Origin: Apus apus
Lineage: Eukaryota > Chordata > Aves > Apodiformes > Apodidae
Assembly (NCBI RefSeq): GCF_020740795.1
Contig: NC_067286.1
Location: forward strand, 3,715,990-3,779,989
Reading direction: 5' to 3'
DNA length: 64,000 bases
Below are positions 12,946 to 28,300 of this stretch, in pieces. The notes under the pieces were generated by a model. It saw only the letters and a program-made list of their open reading frames with translations. It searched no databases and was not told where the DNA came from. Position 1 is the first letter of the stretch; the number at the start of each line of letters is the position of its first letter. The position numbers and the translations under genes are program-made.

Positions 12946-15900
12946 ATGCTTTGGTCATCAGAGTGGGGAGATTCCTCAAGACAAAGGACGCAATGCGGAG
13001 AAAAGTTGACAGGATTAAATAGTTCCTAATTTTGTAACTGATTCCTTCAAAGAAAAGCCAAACTGTCCTGGGCAAGCTTTTTATGTTTAAACCTTATGAT
13101 ATGAATGCTTCCAAGCCATTTAATCCAGTGCAGTATGACAAAAAGACAATTAAATCCTATTTCAGCAACTAGAGTAATTGTGTTTTGAGCCTATTTGTAA
13201 AAGATCGCTTTCTACTTCTTCCTTACCTGGAGTGTGGATTTGCCTGACTGATTTTTACTCACTTCTTTGGTGTAAATGTTGTGTATAACTATACATCCTG
13301 AGGAACTGCAGTATCTCTAGCCAGCTTTTTGTTTAAAAAACATTTTTGTGCAGTCAAGCTCATACATTGAAATTAAGTATGAAGTTCTGTTTGGAAATAC
13401 TTCTACAGGAGGTCCTGATTAAAAATTTTATTTTGCCCTCAGCAAGAGTGAACGAGAAGTAGTGTTTCCTGCTCTGCAGGGGTGACAGGGCTGTCACCAT
13501 GTTTGCCAAGTCACTATGATGTTAGCTAAAAATTGACATTTTTCCTTGGAAAGTCGTGAGTTGAGCTCACATCTTTGTACGTGGTTGGTACTGCCACGTG
13601 TGACTGGTGCAGTGGTATTTAATGTAAAGGCATTTTGCACTGTGAGGCCCTGGGGTAGCCACTGGTGTGGGTGTTGTGTCATTTCCAGCCTCCTTTGTGC
13701 TCCCCAGTGATGACAAACTGAAAAAGACAGTCATTATCCTCTGCTCTCAGGCTTACAGAACGGAGCAGGATTTGCAGCTTGGTGTTTCTCTAAGATGCTT
13801 TTGTTCTGAATCTGAATATTCATTTATGCATCAAATTGCACATTTCTCAAGAAAGATGAGGACTGAAGCTTTTCAGTGCTGTAAAATGAGATGCAAAAAA
13901 GAACCATGACTCACTTGAAGAATTATGTCTTGAAATTCCAGTACTGCATTTTCTGTAAGAACGTGTATTTAAACAACTGCCAGCAGTGTTTTCTAACATA
14001 GGCTGTGCTTCCCACAGGGAAACTGTGACCACCTGCTTGAAGGAGGGGTACAAGGAAATAATATTTAACATAATTTGAGGCTTCTCAATAGGTGCTGCCC
14101 TTTTGCTGTGTCATTTCCTTTGAGTTGACTTTTTAAATGGGATTTTCAGGAGTGAGGAGGCCTTGGGTTTATATTTGTTCTTACGAGCTTTAATGTGGGC
14201 ATCACCTTCAAATACCTTATTAAATAGTGGCTTTGATTTTTTTTTTCCCAGTTTTGTGGTTGAAGACTTTCTCTATCTAGTCAGTCAGAGAGATATGTAA
14301 CTGCATCTTTGCATGCCAGATACTGGCTTTGTTGGTATAAACAGCTACGTTCTCATGCCAACATCTAGCTTTTATCTCAAACACTAGATACCTTAAAGGA
14401 ACTCAGATAAATAGAGTGGGTATGTTTCTTCCTCACGAAACATACAGCACTGTAACTTCTGGGGCCCTCAAGTTGTGCACCCAGATTTTGATGGTGCGGG
14501 GGCTGGTGAAGCCCTTTGGGCAAGGTCATGTGGTGGTGGCTCAGCTCAGAGGCAGAGTTTGGGAACCACGCTGTGATGGAGGTTACACAGATGGTGTCAT
14601 TCTCTCTGTTTTTCTGTGATGAACTTTCAATTTTTCTCATAGCAAATGAAACATATTAGCATCTGGTCCGGATGTCTGGGACTACAGTTATTTTCTGTGC
14701 ATGTGTTTCATTTAACTAAGCTATGAACACTATTTACATTTGTATAGAAATAATTTTACTGGGGAAATAATTAACTACAGCCTGTAATAAGTGAGCATAT
14801 GTATGAAGAATGTGCCGTTGCTGGAAGGACACATTCTTTGTGTGGTGAATGGTGGTGTTTTTTTGAAAGGTGTGATGAAGAAGCAGAATTATTTTGCTCT
14901 TATTTCCTTGTCCTACTAGCTCCACAAATGCATCTTTCTTATAGCAAAATGCTGATAGTGAGTTTTAATAAATCAATTTCATGGATGCAGAAAACTGTCT
15001 AGAGGATGCTGGTAAATATATGGAAATGCATGCACTTCAGTATATGCGTGGAAAATTCATGGAAAATTATGGCTGGAAAGAGGTGCAGAAGTAAAATCGA
15101 CTTGCACGGTTACCTGTGAACATCAAAAACATCTCAGTGAACTGAGAAATAACTTACATAGAGCTTTGAACGCAGTAATTTTATTTTGATTGGAAATACC
15201 TGCAAAACAGTTAAATTTAAAAGTACTGAAGAAAGGCTGTATCCAGCAAATACTTGATTGGCATCTTCTCTAGTACAGACAGTGGAAAACTGCATAGACA
15301 GTTTTATCTCAAGTCTGTGAGGTTCGAAATCATTCCTGGACTACAGGTGGTGAGTTTTTTCAGTGGTTTCAGGTGGGGGAGAGAAGTGGGAGGGGGAATG
15401 TACTGTTGGAATGAGATGCGTTGCAGGAAATCAATAATACAAGTGCATACAACAGATACTCATTTAAGGAGGGAGAATATAGGAAAGTGTTATTAGTATA
15501 TATTTGAGAAAATCAAAAGCTGTTTGTTTCATTTTCCATAAGAAAGACATAAGTTTATCCCAAAGAGATTTTCTTCTTTCTTTTCTGGCGTGCTGGCTGT
15601 GTTGAGCTGGCTGGTATTTTGAGGCTTAGTTATTTCTGAAGTAGGATGTTTATTGCCTTTTGCCTCACACTTTGTTAACAAGGGTATAAACATTTCGGTC
15701 AGGTTCAGGCTGAGGTCTTCCATTACTCCTTAACATTCAGCCTGGAGTAGCTGCTTTCTGCTTTTGTGTGCTGCCTTGGAGGAACCTTGTGTTGGTGGGA
15801 ATGAAAATGAAGCAAAGGCAACAGGTTTTTTACAGGAGGTTGATTTGATTTGGAAAACTGCTTCGAGAACTCTAGAGAGAAAGGATGTGACTTTTGTTGC

Positions 15901-16100
15901 TTTATACTGAATGTCGATAGTGAAGCCATGGAGAGATTGCAAGAGTAGTGAATCCTCTTGAGCTCTTTTTCCTTCTGCCCTGCTGAGCCTGCTTCCATCT
16001 GCTTTAGGTGACATTAGCTCGGTTCAAACTCTGAAACTGAACTTTGTCATACATGGTAATTTGTATAAGCAAGCCATTCTTCTGAGTCTGAAGTATTTAA

Positions 16101-16124
16101 TATATATATATATATTTATATATA
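16101..16124. repeat. (TA)n microsatellite
   Basis: About seven uninterrupted TA units, then imperfect TA/TTTA continuation. Simple sequence, probably variable in length. Confidence 0.85.
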
Positions 16125-19100
16125 AATGTTTATAAATACATATTCCTTATACCACAAATGTTGGATAGACCCATGGCATGCCTTTTTTCCTTTTTTTTTT
16201 TTCTTCTGCTGAGCCCCTTGCATATTTATGGTTGTTCTTAGCTATATTTAGTTTGTATGATTGAGTTCTTTCAATTTAAACAAGAAGTGTTTAGAAAGAC
16301 AATGTTCCAAAGTGGACCACGTGCTTTCCTCTTGCATGGCATTTTTGTTTAATTGTACAGCAGTTGTATTTAAAGAAAATGCACATTATAAACTCCTGAG
16401 GGTATTGACTTAGGCAGCAATTGTAATACTTAACTAATGCCCTTCCTGATCACAGGTAAACAGGACTCAGGACTTCTGTGAAATTTCTTTACAACTGCAG
16501 GATATATTTGATAGTGCCTCTTTGTCCTGTGCTGAATTTTTATGAAGAAATGGGCTGTGGCTTTTTTCAAGGAAAGCAATAATGAATTCTGGTACAACTT
16601 CATTTTCTATTTTAAATCACAAGGGGTAATTTACTCGCCCTTTTCTTACAGCTCTTGTTAGAATTCATGTTGCTTAATCTCCTTGGTCCGCTATTAAGAC
16701 TCACCTTTGTATTTTCCACGGGCTAGGAGAGACTAATCTTAGCTCCTGGTAATTAGTGCTAATTTACTTCTTTGTGCTCCATGAGTGGCCAACAAAGGCC
16801 TAATACAGAATGTGCATATTTTATCTTCACAGAAAGCTAACAATTCAATCAGTGAAGAGGCTTTTTTTTTCTCTCCATAATTCCTATCTTGCCTTTTTTT
16901 TCCCCCTCTCTCATCATCCAAACCTGTGGATGCATGGAGATAATAATGCAAAGAATCAATTTAACCATGCTACTGTTGTAGTGGCAAGAAGCCAGAACTG
17001 ACAGCAAGGGTACTTCTTCACAGGCTGAGCACAAGGTTGACAAAAACATGTTTTGAAGGAACAGTATTTTCATGTGTTGCCAGAATGTAGCTCTTTCCAG
17101 GGCTGCATTTAGCAGCTGCTGGCGCAGCAGAGAAAGCCACCTCCCAGGGTGGCAACTGAAGAGTGCATCCAAATGGAATGGAGATATAGCTTGGACCCTT
17201 GCTTTTGACCCCCCTCTCTCTCTTGACCACAACCCCAGCCATATCAGTAGCCTTCTTCTCTCTCAGAAGCTAGTTTTTGAGAAACATCTTACAGAAAGAA
17301 TGTGTTCCTTCCTTTGGTTTTGCACGTTAAGCTGGTGATACCTCCTGGATGAAGCCAACTGTCTTGCAGCCTGTGGTGCTTCACAGAAGTCTCCCGCCTC
17401 CTCCAGCTGATGGCTGTTGAATGAGCAGAGGAAAAAATGGCTTGATATTGTCTACCGAGCAAAACAAGCTGCTGTTGGGGAACTGGGGGTGCTATAGAAG
17501 GGATATATTTGGATCCCAGGCTAAAAAACAAGTTCATTGCGCCCTGAAGGTAGAGTGTCACATAAATTCCTCTGTTATGTATGTTGATATGGCGGGATCA
17601 TTTTTACCTGTATAAATCCTTAATTTTAGAGGCTGTGCTGAGGATCAAAGACAGGGAGTAAACAGTCAGTTGATGCAGTTTGGGAATAAGTAGTAAGTTT
17701 ATTGTGTGTTGTTTTTTTTTTTTCAACTACACAGAAATGTTTGCTGTTGAAAGACTTTGTTAGATGTAGCTCTGAAATACAGGCAGTTAGTTTTAAGAAA
17801 GATGCACAGGACCTCAGCTTTTATCCCAGGCAGCAGTTATCAGACATCAATAACAGCTTCCTGCCATTAATGGGGAAGAATTTCTGCTGTGGTTTTCTGC
17901 CTTGGAGTTCAAAGCATGAATGTCTGTGCTCTGAAGTCAAACGGACGGGGAAAGCAGCGAGTGCTCCAGTAGAAACTCTGCTTAATTTTTGGATTTCATT
18001 TCCCTTTCCTGTCCTGCTGTGAACACCCAAAAACATTCCCATTGTTTTCACGGGTTTCGATTTTCAAGGCCAGCAAAAGCTGAATTGTTTCCTGAAGTGA
18101 CTCCAGTGCTGCCTTTGGATTGCACAACTGAGGTATCAGCTGGTGCGCAGTCGTGCGGACTGAGAAGCACCAGATAAGCCTTTGTATTTTACTTGCCAAG
18201 TAAGCAAAGCTTGGAAATGGTTCTCTTGCTCTTATCAGCAATTGCATTTTTTTTAATGTCAAACAGGTGCAGGATCTTGAGTTCCTACTAATACTGCACC
18301 TTAACTAAGATGTGTGGGACTGCCAAGTTGTGGGATGTCACAAGCCCTCTCCTCGGGTAAAAATCCTCTCCTCAACAGATGGGCATAATTGCAGAGATTA
18401 AAACAAGATGTAAGATAGGCACAGCCCAGTGTTGCAGAACAGCTGAGTTGACAAAAAAGGGGGAAAACAAGCGGAACATTTCTAAGTAAAAGTAAAAAAA
18501 CCTGCCAAGTTAGTAATTGCAATTACTCAGATTGAGTATTTCTGGGTTTTGCATGCGTGGAAGTATGGCAACACACTGCTGAGTCTGGTGGGATGGGATA
18601 AAAAGCAGAATGGTTAGGGCAGTGGATTTGAAATAGCAGAAAATATTGGTTTTGAGATCTTCTCAGTTTTTTCTAGGCTTGTGCTCAGGGCATCTCCCTT
18701 CTCGTGTTGGGGTGTGATGTTAGTTTGCTCTCCCCTTGTGTATTTAAGCTACTTTCCTGAGGAAATGAAATGGTTTTGATAATTCTGTTGGTCCTTTTGT
18801 CTGCTGATTCACCTTTTCTCCTCTACGTCCTTCCACTACCTTTTGAACCCATTGAGCAATTTCAAATGCATCTGAAGGAACAGTCAATACATTGAACCTC
18901 TGTAAATGGCTCAGTGAGGTTAATGAGAAGCGGAGGGAAGGAGTTCAAAGTGATCTTCTCCTGGAGGGAAATGCAACCTCAAGTTGGGGTGAGGACACTG
19001 GGGGTTGTTCAAGAATGTGTAGAAGAAAGTCTGGAGAGTTAAGGAGAAATAAATGTAAGTGCCAGGAAGAGGGATGGCAACAGGAGTAAGAAGGTAGCAG

Positions 19101-19173
19101 TGAAGTGGGAAGTCCTCAGGGACTTGGAGGAATGGGGGATGTGGTGGTGTGAGTGAATAAGGGGAATATGTCA

Positions 19174-19310
19174 TTCATAGAACCATAGAATGGTTTGGGT
19201 TGGAAGAGACATCAAAGCTCATGTAGATCCAGCCCACCTGCATTGGCAGGGACACCTCCCACTAGACCAGGTTGCTCAGAGCCCCATCCAACCTGGCCTT
19301 GCATTGGGAA
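19174..19310 (-). mobile_element. CR1 LINE, 3' fragment
   Basis: A clear CR1 3' region in reverse orientation. It starts with the terminal octamers (ttcatagaaccatagaatgg), then 'tttgggttggaagagacatc', then the usual 'gatccagccc...cctgc', and ends with the 'caggttgctcagagccccatccaacctggcctt' portion (19269-19301). About 135 bases of 3' UTR survive; the coding parts are absent, as in most avian CR1 copies. Confidence 0.92.
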
Positions 19311-22300
19311 GGGCAAAGGGTAAGGACTGTTCATGATGGATGGAGGTGTGTGTATGGGGTGTAGGACATAAATCCACAGCTAATGCTTCCGTGTTCCAGT
19401 GTGGGCCGGAGAACATTTTCTGGTGGCACCCAATTAATTGTGGCTCTGTTTGATAAATGTTAATATATTCCTATCTCATAAAGCTGCTGTGTTAGCATGT
19501 GTCTGGCAGCATTTGTGAATTCAAACCAGTAGTTATGCTGTGCAAGTAGGTCTGCTTTTCAAAAGATGGTAAGGGAACTTGTGCTGACTTTTCCTCTGTA
19601 GGTCAGTCTGTGGCTTCCTTTGTAGGAAATCATTATGTTGGCAAATCAAGACCTTCTTTCTGTCTTGAAACAGTTCACTGCTACAAAGCAAAAAGTGTTT
19701 GGACATAGCTGTTTTTATGATGTGAGATTTCTGACAATATATTTTCCCTGTCATTATTAAAGGTACTGTCTCATCCTTGTAGGTTTTACAAATCCATTTT
19801 TATTTCTTTTCACGGCAGTGGTTGCTTTATCAGCTAAATATTGATTAAAGCATTTGGATATAAAGATGAGGTGCCAGTGAATCTTCTGTATCCAAAAAAT
19901 AAGTAAAATTGAGCTTAACTGTGTTCAAGTCAAGATGGCAATGCTCAGTCAGTTTGGAGAATAACTGTGCTGCAGTATGTCTTTTTAGAATATGCTAAGA
20001 CTTTATGTATGTTTCATAGCCCAGTAAAAAAAAAAGTACCATTTGGTGGTGACTTCAATAATTTAATCTTGCAGATTGGAGAAATCTTTATTAATGCTCT
20101 TATTTTGAAGCTTCTTTCATTGACTGTGTCAGTCAAAACTGAAAAATAGGGCAAAAGGGACTTGCAGATTTCAGGCTGTGAGTCATTAAGTAGTTAATGC
20201 ACATAATTGATGAACATATGGGAAAAGCACACATCTGATAAAGAATATATGCATAGAAATTGTAGCCTGCCTACAAAGAACCATGAAACAGAACTGAATA
20301 AGCAACAAAATTGGAAAGAAATGTGGCATTACTTGAATTATTTTTGTAAGTATCCAAGATGAAGAAAGGTATAAACAAGAGATATCAGCATTACATTAGT
20401 ATTAATAGAATGCCCTTCACTTTATATTTAAAAGTAGTTACCATATGGTTACTACTGAGTCCTGCTGAGAATCTGGTTTTGATGAAGCATATGTTTCTGC
20501 TTCCTATCTCCTTTGGTTTAAGTGTGCAGCAAACCAAACCTGTTTCCTAGCAGCTGGATGTGTCTCACTGGTATCTCAGCAGGGTATCCTACCCAAGGAG
20601 TCATTAGATTACTTGATGGAAACTTCTTAGCTGTTTGCAGTTTTCTTTGGTGTGAGCACTCATCTGAATATCTGAGTGTTTCTGCTTCAGGTGAGGAGAC
20701 CACAAAAAAGCTCTTGGCTTGGATGTATTATTCTGTTCACTAGTCTTGTGCCCCTCATGTTTCTTTCCACTTATTGACCTTTTCCAGCTGTCCTGGCCAC
20801 GGGATAGGTGAACACAGCTCATTCCAGAGCTCATTAGCATTGCTCCAAGCATCAATTAGTAGTGCAATGGGCACTCAGTAGCAGCAGTGGGATCGTAGTG
20901 CTGCTGCAAAATTAATCATTTTCATCCACCCTCAGGGAAATTGTGAATTGCATCCAAAATTCTTCCACACTCAACTCGGTGAGATGAAATCACTGATCTC
21001 CACCTTACCAGCATGTTCTGCAGTAAGAAACCCCCTGCTCAGTCTCCACAAAACCCCCTGAGAAGCCCACCCTCAAAATAAAGAGCACAGATACAGGGCT
21101 GCAGCTTTGTTTTCCAACTGAAAGTGAAGAGCCCTGTAGTTAAATTTCTGCATCTGAAGTGGTATTGGATGTGAAAGCCTGTGCATCTGAGTACGGGAGG
21201 AGTCTGACTGACTGTCAGCTTTCGTTCATCACTCAAAGGATATTTCTCTATTCATGCAGTGCAGATCAGAGTGGCTGCAGCCCAGGGGGGCCACTTTAAA
21301 TCAGTCTGGGTATTCATGACAGTATGAGAGCGAGATGGAGGAATGCTTTGCTCAGCGTGCCATGGAGGCTGCTGCCAACCACTGGGGTGGGGGAGACTCC
21401 CTGGGTCTCCTCTCGGGAGCAACATAGTTCAAGTGTCCAGAGGATGAACTTGGGCGTAAATCCCTGAAAATTACAATGCTGTACATAAAAACTGCAATTT
21501 CTTTTTGATGATGCTTTGGGTCATGCTTGCTTTCTGGCGAGCAATGGTGTGAGGGGTTGTTTTTTCCGTTGACAGGAACTTTTCAAGGTGAATGGTTTTC
21601 AGATGGCTTTTCTGCACACTTTGAGTCACTGCATTTCACAGTGTCTCAGTTCCTTGTCTGCAAAATGAGGATGTACACCTTGCTCTTTTCACTCCTTGTC
21701 TCTTGTGTCTCTCTATATTGCATGCTGTTTGTGGCAGAAACCATCTTTTATGGGTATGCACAAAACCTATCTGGGTCTCCAGGTTTGGCTGGGGCCTGGA
21801 GATGCTGCTGAATACTAATAAAAGAGCAGATCAAAACCACTTGTGTATTTACAGTTGAAGCTGTGAATTTTCCTTGGAGCCTGTTTTCTATAAAGAAACT
21901 GGACTGTTAGTAAAAACAGGCAAGCAAACCCCTGCAAAAGATGATGCTCCAAAATGTAAAAGTGGTTATTTATCAATCTTGGTTCGTTTTCAGAAATCTT
22001 TGTGGAGAGCTCCTAATAGCTGTCAACAAAAATATGGTTATGTTCCACCAGCCAACTTCAATTCCCCATACCCATGGAATAAATGAATTATTTCAGTTCT
22101 TCTGGAACACAGCGGGGTGGTGAACAGGAGGAAACTGAATCTTATGTGCTACTTTGTGGCTTTTTGTGTTGTTTTGTTCTTTTTTTCCAGAAAAGATACA
22201 TCTTAATTGTATGTACTATCAAATACTTTAAAAAGTTATCCCCAATGTACTTCAATCAGATATGAGACTGGGGATAAAGAAGGGCTTTAGTCTCATTAAT

Positions 22301-25300
22301 TGTGCAGTCTAAGGATATACAAGCTGTGTTTCTGTGTCTTACCTTCCTCACTGTGGACTGAAGGAGCCCCAAGCTACAGTATGTAGTAGATGTTGCAGAT
22401 GTTCTTTAATGTTTGTAATATACAGAGAAATCTTGGGTGACTTATGCATCAAAAATGCCAGGCATCTTACAGTATTTCACAGAAAATGTAAATTAACTGA
22501 AATGGTTCCTGTGGTTTGGAAGGTGATGGTCTTATTCATAAGGAGAGACAGGTACAGTGCTGGTAGAGAGAAGGGAAATAAATTACTACAGTCCTTTGTT
22601 TCCTGCCAAGAATTAAGAATTATATGTGAGCATACTTAAAAATTAAAAATCCATCAATTAATCAGAAGTGATAAAATATTTAACAAGCGTGCTGCAGAGT
22701 GCAGAGTTCATACTACTGCAGAGTTCATACTAATGCAATAAACGTGTTCACAATTTTTCAGTTTTCATACCCTGCTGAGAACTTCAGGAGGACCTCCATG
22801 CCAGGTGAGTCCTGCCCTCAGCACCTGGGGGGAGGAACTGAAGCTGGGCTTTGGCTGTGGGCCAATTCCCTGCTCCCGTGTGTAAAGGGCAACCCCAGCT
22901 CCATTCCTTGTTAGACTAATGCTCTTTCCCTTTTCATGGTAGAAAAAGCAGCTCAGCACGATAAACCTCATCCCCACCCTGGCAAGGCAGTGGCCCCTGG
23001 TGACCTCCTTTCCCTGGATCCGCTGCAGAGAAGCTGGGTAGATGCAGTGGGGTGAGGTGTGGGAGGAAGGGGCAGCCTGGCCTAGAGAAGTGGCTTAATT
23101 CAGGTTCCCCAGGGAACAGGGGAGACAGTCGGGGTGCTGCAGGTGCTCCAGTCACCACCATGACACTGACCCTGGGGGCTGTCACCCATTTTATCCTGCC
23201 ACTTTTACAGTGAAGAGCCACATTTGGCTGAAAACCAGCATGTAATTATTTAATCTGTAAAGAGAAGAAAATGACCGTGTTAAGAAAAGATGTAGGGCAA
23301 TAAACCAGTAAGTACTATATGCAGAAAAAAGGATCATAAATAAAAAAAAAAATAATATATTCCTTTGTAGCATTATGTTTTTTTAAAAAATTACTAACCT
23401 GCCTTGTGGCCAGTCAGGAAAAATAAATATCTGATCTCTCTGACTGCTGAGCAATGAAATTCTTAAATGTTAATTTTAAGAAAGTTTTTGATGCCTCACA
23501 TTGAAAAAATCTTTAGTGTTTTGCCAGTCACGGTTCAAGTGAACTTTTAATACCATGAGCATGTCAGTCCTAACAAGTTCCCTGGAAAGTGCTGGGGCTT
23601 TTCTGCAAAAATGAGCTTTGCCTCATAAGCTCTTGGGGAGTTGCAAAGGAGCCTGGTGGCCGTAGCTGTCAGGGTGTCCCAGCTTACTTGTCTATCAATT
23701 GGCTATATCCAAGCACCATCTGCTTGAAACCTTCTGCTGCAAGTGCAAGTTTGCACTTGAGACAGTAATAGGTCAGATGAACACATTGCTCTGTGCATCT
23801 TGGTTCTTAAAGTAGTCAGGAAGCAGAAGAAAAAATAGCAAGATAATTTATCTTTGGATGCAGATTTGCAGGTAGATTAATGTTAGTATTCTGGAAAAAA
23901 AAATCAACAACTGCATATAGAGGTTAAAATATTGTGTGTTTTTCTCAGCATCCCAAAACGTTGGTCTCACATACCATAATAATTTTTAACTAAGGAGAAT
24001 ATCTGAAATTTTAATACTCTATTCTAGGATATGCTTACTGTGAATTAGCAAAAACCAGGGAGAAGAACTGTGCAGCAAACCCAGTTAATCTTCTTTTTGC
24101 TGCAGAGGTTTAACATAAACACCCCTAACTTTCCCATGATCTTTAAGAAAAACGCTGCCGCATCAAGGACTTGGGAAGGAAAACTCTCATTGTGAGCTCA
24201 CAGCAGGGGATCAACTCCCAGCAAGCCAGGAGGATAATACTGTTGGTAAATTGGGCAAATGTCCTTGCCTCTCCAATCAGCTAGTATTTGAAGGGTATTA
24301 TCCTTGCTAAACTTGTCATCCACTTTAAATGGAAGTTGAAGTGCAAATGTACATACTCTGCCTACCACGACTTTTGAAGAGTTGCCTCTGCGGTTTAAGG
24401 GTTGGATTTAATTCTTAAAGATAACTCTGCTGCAGCTTTATTTAATCTCTGTTTATTTGCTTTAGTTTTCTCCAGTTTATAATCTAGTCAGTGTGTAAGG
24501 AAAGTACTAATGAATAAGCAAAGTAAACACTAACCATCATGGGGGGATAAAAAGCTGAAAAGCAGATTCAGTAAATGAAGTAATCAGAAAATAACTGGCA
24601 CTATTGTATGTGGAGCAGGGCTGACCTTTTTGACATGGAATAGAGAGAGTGATGTGCTAGAATATGTAGTGAAATTGTAGGTAATCCTCTCTAGGCAGTG
24701 CATTCCACGTATTTAGATCTTGAGTTGTGAAAGCTTCTGTTTGTTGTTGCTGTCAGTTGCCCATTTGACTCTTTTTTTTTGGTCCTATTATAGTAATTTT
24801 AAAGCCAGATGAACCCAAATATTTTAGTGTCATAAATACCATTGCTTCCTCATCCAAAGCCTTAACTATCCAGATCTCTTGCAGCCATGAAGTAGGAACT
24901 GCAGTCTTCAGCAGCTTTAGCCAAGACAACTGATACAGCATACGAGGCACAATTTCCCCTTTTAACATATTTATAATGAATCTATCTCGAAATGTGTAAA
25001 TATATAGGTTATGTTGATATAACATGAATAGAGGGAGAATGTGTAATTGTATGCATACACGTGAGGGCTGAAATGGTCTGACACTGTTGTAGTTGCTGTA
25101 AGAGAGCAGGAAACTATTTCTTTGCTAAGTCTTTTATTTTGCCAATCTATTGACATTTCCCTGAAACACAGATGGAGACATCCTCTAAAGATCAAAAAGA
25201 AGCAGCAGAGTCTGCTGTTGGCATTCTGCACAGTGCTGGGGTAGTGACTTAGATTTGGTTGTGGTTCCGTCTTGCTTATTTTGCACCTCTAGGATATCAG

Positions 25301-28300
25301 CTCTCTTTCTCTCCTAGCAAAACACATACATATTTGATCAATTTGCATCAGGAATTCATCCCTTCTGCTTCAGTATGTCTGAAAGACTGGGAGCTGGGGA
25401 CTTCCACCTATGGCATATCTTCCTACCTTACTGTGCATTGCAGATCAGCAGTTTATCACATCAGTGAGGTATTAAGATCTAAAACTGCAGCTTTATGAAC
25501 TAGAAAGCACTGTACATCTGAACCAGAGGTGATTTAGTGAGTGAGACAGCACATAGTGCTCCTCAGTTTCAAAGTAAAAATGAGATTCTGTGAAAGAACT
25601 GACTTATACTGAGCTAAAGAAATGTAGCTGTTTAATAACTGAATTGTATACCTACAAATATGTCACTGACTTTTAAGGTGTTGCCTTTAGCAAGCTGAAC
25701 AAGATGAAAGCCCAAAGCTTTCAGGGGCTACTGGAAGTGAAGCGAGGGGTGAACCATGGTTTGTTCTCCTTAAGATCTAAAGGGAACCAATAGCACAGCT
25801 TGGAATAAAATAGTGACATTTGCCTTCCTACAGCATCCATTTTGACCATGTATGATCATTTCTCTTTCTATTCCAAGCTCTGGAGCCCTCAAGAAAGATA
25901 TGGATTATTACACCACTGTTGAACTTCATTCTGGAAATGGTCCTGTTACACTCTGGAGTTTTCCAGGAGTGAAGGGAGAGAGAAAAGAAACCAAGCAATT
26001 CTTAGAGTTTCTTCAGTAAAATCTCATGTGCCCGTTCAGTAGAGCTAAGATACTAACAAAGTAGCTTTGCCTCAAGCTTTAAATCAGAAAGCACAATATT
26101 TTAAAAAAAACAACCAAAAGAATTATTTCCTCCTTAACAGAACATGACTAACAGCCTCCTGCTGAAAGATCTTGGACAGTGTTCGTGTATTAGTGAGTAT
26201 TTTTTGTCACTTCAATATGTGAAATAAGTTAATAATTCTGATGTTTGCAAACAGAAACCAGACTAAAACCAACCCTGACAGGAATTACTGTCTGGACTTT
26301 CCCTACCAAGTGATCAGCTTCCCTTGAAACTGTGGTATTTAACTCTGACAAGGTTGTCTCTGGTGATCTGGATGATCATAAGGATCCTAAAATCTAAATG
26401 TATTTCCATATTAAACTCCACTGAAGTAGGAGGTTATTTTCCAGTCTTTGGACTTTTACAGATGAGAGGTAATAATGGGCAGAAAGCAATGAAGGGAAAC
26501 GCCTGAGAAATGTCCTGTCTTTTGAGAAACACTCTACTGGAAATATTCTAGTATTTCCAGGTGTCTCAGCAAGAGGCATGAAATGTTAATTTTCTTCTTT
26601 GGGATTTGGGAATTTGTGCTTTGTGGAGATCCTGAAAGATAATCTAAACTGACTGGAGTCTGGCCCCGTGCATTGATTATGATAAATTAATGAAGTAGCT
26701 AAAAGGGAAGTCCAATTAAAAAAAAGCACTAACAGTGAACAAAGGAATCATCTCTAAATCGTACACAATGTGTGGTGGTGTTTTTTTCTCTTTAGGGAAA
26801 AATAGTCTGATGCTACTGTGGGAATGACATTATTAGGCATGACACCTCTAATGAGGGCTTTTGCCCATTAGTTTAATCTACTTTAAAAGGAAGAGAAGGG
26901 GAAACGAAAACTACAGCAATATCATAAATACCATTTTTTTCATGTCTCATACTGTCAGTTCAGGACAGAACCAGTGTCTCTTGAAGACAGTGCTGAGGAA
27001 CTGGAGTTTTCACCTTGTCCTAGACCACCACGGTTGCCTTAGTGGTGTCTCAGTCTGGTTTGCCTGCATGGGAACAGTGTCAAGCAGACACTATAGCACG
27101 TGCCACTGCTTTCTTACTTTCTCGTTGTCAGAGGAAGGAACATGGAATTCAGATTATAAATTACCATTTACAGACCCATTTAGAATGTATAAATCAATGT
27201 GAGGTTTTATTTAATAATAAAAATATAATCTTATCAGTATCTTTTAACAGAAGTAGACATATTTTTATGTGAAACTGAAAGCTCCTTAACGCAGCAGACA
27301 ATGGGAGATATTTGTTGCAGGGATGTCTGACATGTTAGCTGTATTGCATCTTGTGAAAATACACCCAAAGGGCAGTACTGGAGACCTAGTGACCTAGAAA
27401 TTGTAGCAGCCATCCTTTGACTAAGTCAGAAAGTACAACCCTGTACAGCAAAGGGCTTTGGGGTTTTAAAATAAGAAGTAATTGAAACAGACTTGCCCTC
27501 AGATGACCTAGCTTACCATGTGCTTAGAAGTCCCTGTTGCTCCATGAGAAAACGCTTCCAGTCTCTGACTCTGTGGATCAAGGGAGCAAAGCTTGGAGCC
27601 GAGACAACATGCCTGGTCTCTAGGAAACATTTTCCGTTGCTCTGCTGTTCACGCCTGCAGCAAAGTGAGGTTTTAATCGGGTGACAAAATGTCACACTTT
27701 GCACCAACCAAAACAGGGTCAGCTTAATACAAGTGCTGCCCTTCAGACAATCTTAAGAACTTTGTGAAGCTGTTTAATTCAGCCGTTGTGTGCACTGGCT
27801 GAAATAAAGGTGGAGCCTTCTAGGAGGACACCTCCTCCTGCATCTGTGAACCACAGAGGAGGAGAGGAAGGGGTGGCATTATGAACCCCCTAAGAGAAGG
27901 CTGAATACCTCATATGGTCTGGTTTAGTATGTGTTTGCCTGGTGTTTCTCTCACTTACAAGATGGATGATGATATTCTCATATCCTGTGAGGAAAAACGT
28001 CAACTGAATCCATAGGAAAAAAGACAAACTGATAACCCAAATAATGATTGTCAAAAAACTTTCAGCATCACGCACCTTGCGAGCATGTTTTTGATAGAAT
28101 GGGGTCTCTCTGACTGTGTTTTCCTAAGCAGGTCTATATAGCTATTTTATGGCTATGTGCTTAAGCTATGTGCTTATGATCTCCCAAAACCCAGCAGCAA
28201 CACACAGTACAGTGTGGGAAATGCCTTTGTAACACTAAGTGGATTTTTGGAAACACCCGCTGAAGAATGTAGTCTTTGGAACAAGTGTTCAAAAAGATCC

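Larger units (their letters stand above)
12284..19173. other. non-coding stretch
   Basis: No coding exon recognised. It includes a possible CR1 remnant near 12904 and a (TA)n repeat near 16101. T/C-rich runs at 16861-16915 are the main low-complexity sequence. Confidence 0.55.
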
